Source: Mycolicibacterium komossense
Lineage (GTDB): Bacteria; Actinomycetota; Actinomycetes; Mycobacteriales; Mycobacteriaceae
Assembly: GCF_025822605.1 (NCBI RefSeq)
Contig: NZ_JACKTY010000014.1
Location: 112 to 64,111 of the forward strand
Reading direction: 5' to 3'
Length of the DNA: 64,000 nt
Below, in pieces: positions 63,587-64,000 of the stretch. The position numbers and the translations under genes are program-made. Each line of letters starts with the position of its first letter. Within the stretch, counting starts at the first letter, position 1. The notes under the pieces were generated by a model. It saw only the letters and a list, made by a program, of their open reading frames with translations. It did not search any database and had not been told where the DNA came from.

Positions 63587-64000
63587 GCCGCGACCTGGGT
63601 GCACTCTTCGATCCGGCCTCGATCGCCGTGATCGGTGCTAGCTCTGACCCGGCAAAATGGGGTAATGCGGTTGCGGCACAGGCGCTGCGCGGGGCCGACC
63701 GGCATCGTGTGCAATTGGTCAACCGGCGCGGTGGCGAGGTCCTCGGCCAGCCGACCGTGGCGTCGGTAAGTGACCTGGACGCGCCGATCGATCTGGCCGT
63801 GATTGCGGTCCCAGAAGCTGGTTTCGAAGACGCGGTTGACGGGGCGCTCGCCAAGGGCGCGCGCGCCGTCGTCGCCATCACTGCCGGACTCGGCGAAGTC
63901 GGCGCGCATGGAAGGGCGCGCGAAGACGCCCTGATTGCGCGGGTCCGGGCTGCCGGCGCGGTGCTGGTAGGTCCCAATTGCCTTGGCCTGGTGGATAACA
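63583..64000 (+). CDS. NDP-forming acyl-CoA synthetase, N-terminal part (runs off window)
   Basis: The first 139 residues encode a CoA-binding domain, ALFDPASIAVIGASSDPAKWG, followed by LAVIAVPEAGFEDAVDGALAKGARAVVAITAGLGEVG and LVGPNCLGLV. These are the hallmarks of ADP-forming acyl-CoA synthetases such as the complete gene at 21873. The ATG overlaps the ferredoxin stop, so it belongs to the three-gene plus-strand operon of module B. The rest lies beyond base 64000. Confidence 0.87.
   Translation, partial: MSRDLGALFDPASIAVIGASSDPAKWGNAVAAQALRGADRHRVQLVNRRGGEVLGQPTVASVSDLDAPIDLAVIAVPEAGFEDAVDGALAKGARAVVAITAGLGEVGAHGRAREDALIARVRAAGAVLVGPNCLGLVDN

Noticed and set aside
1..64000. CRISPR arrays, insertion sequences, prophage or tRNA-linked attachment sites
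   Set aside because: No regularly spaced repeats, transposase or integrase genes, or tRNA genes were seen; only the two mmpS duplications are true direct repeats.

Overview
The window reads as chromosomal DNA of a high-GC actinobacterium, almost certainly a Mycobacterium, probably an environmental rapid grower (Mycolicibacterium type). The reasons are an MmpS/MmpL pair, a single-chain 3087-residue type I fatty acid synthase followed by its acpS and preceded by a twin-arginine DUF1906 (Rv2525c-like) gene as in M. tuberculosis, an MmcO-like multicopper oxidase, an F420-dependent PPOX-type protein and several leaderless starts with TAnnnT -10 boxes. The genus is inference; no rRNA or tRNA gene was seen.

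Layout. 0-4 kb: a damaged mmpS carrying two exact tandem duplications, then mmpL and a co-transcribed marR. 4-8.3 kb: an APC permease, then a tight minus-strand operon (alpha/beta hydrolase, MDR oxidoreductase, nitroreductase). 8.5-12.5 kb: a NarL-type two-component pair, a multicopper oxidase and a TenA-like protein. 12.5-18.1 kb: a minus-strand JetA-JetB-JetC (MksF-E-B) SMC-like operon without the Wadjet nuclease JetD. 18.4-20.7 kb: a ferritin-like protein, an AT-rich gap and a GntR regulator.

20.7-33.4 kb is module A: class V aminotransferase, NDP-forming acyl-CoA synthetase, FAD oxidoreductase, TetR, class III aminotransferase, a complete PotABCD-type importer and a Rieske oxygenase. 33.5-38.1 kb: LysR, a secreted Cys-rich protein, an amine/amino-acid permease, a likely (R)-selective amine transaminase and a PPOX protein. 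38.1-44.2 kb: an MFS transporter, a MerR regulator and a second PotABCD-type importer. 44.4-55.5 kb: the conserved DUF1906-fas-acpS block, with FasR-like inverted repeats before fas. 55.5-64 kb is module B: flavin amine oxidase, a third PotABCD importer, TetR, Rieske oxygenase and, divergently, an unknown protein, a small ferredoxin and an NDP-forming acyl-CoA synthetase that runs off the window.

The main theme is uptake and breakdown of amines. Three polyamine-type ABC importers and two APC permeases could bring in cationic or amino compounds; Rieske oxygenases, flavin oxidases and four PLP transaminases (classes III, IV and V) could remove or oxidise the nitrogen; NDP-forming acyl-CoA synthetases could activate the resulting acids. 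Modules A and B share the same parts list (FAD enzyme, PotABCD, TetR, Rieske, acyl-CoA synthetase). A near-identical 18-bp site (GACTGA-N4-TCAnTCTA) lies in both divergent promoters of module A, and a related palindrome lies in the divergent promoter of module B. This pair of parallel, TetR-controlled amine modules is the best candidate here for an undescribed system. The JetD-less Jet/Mks operon is the second.
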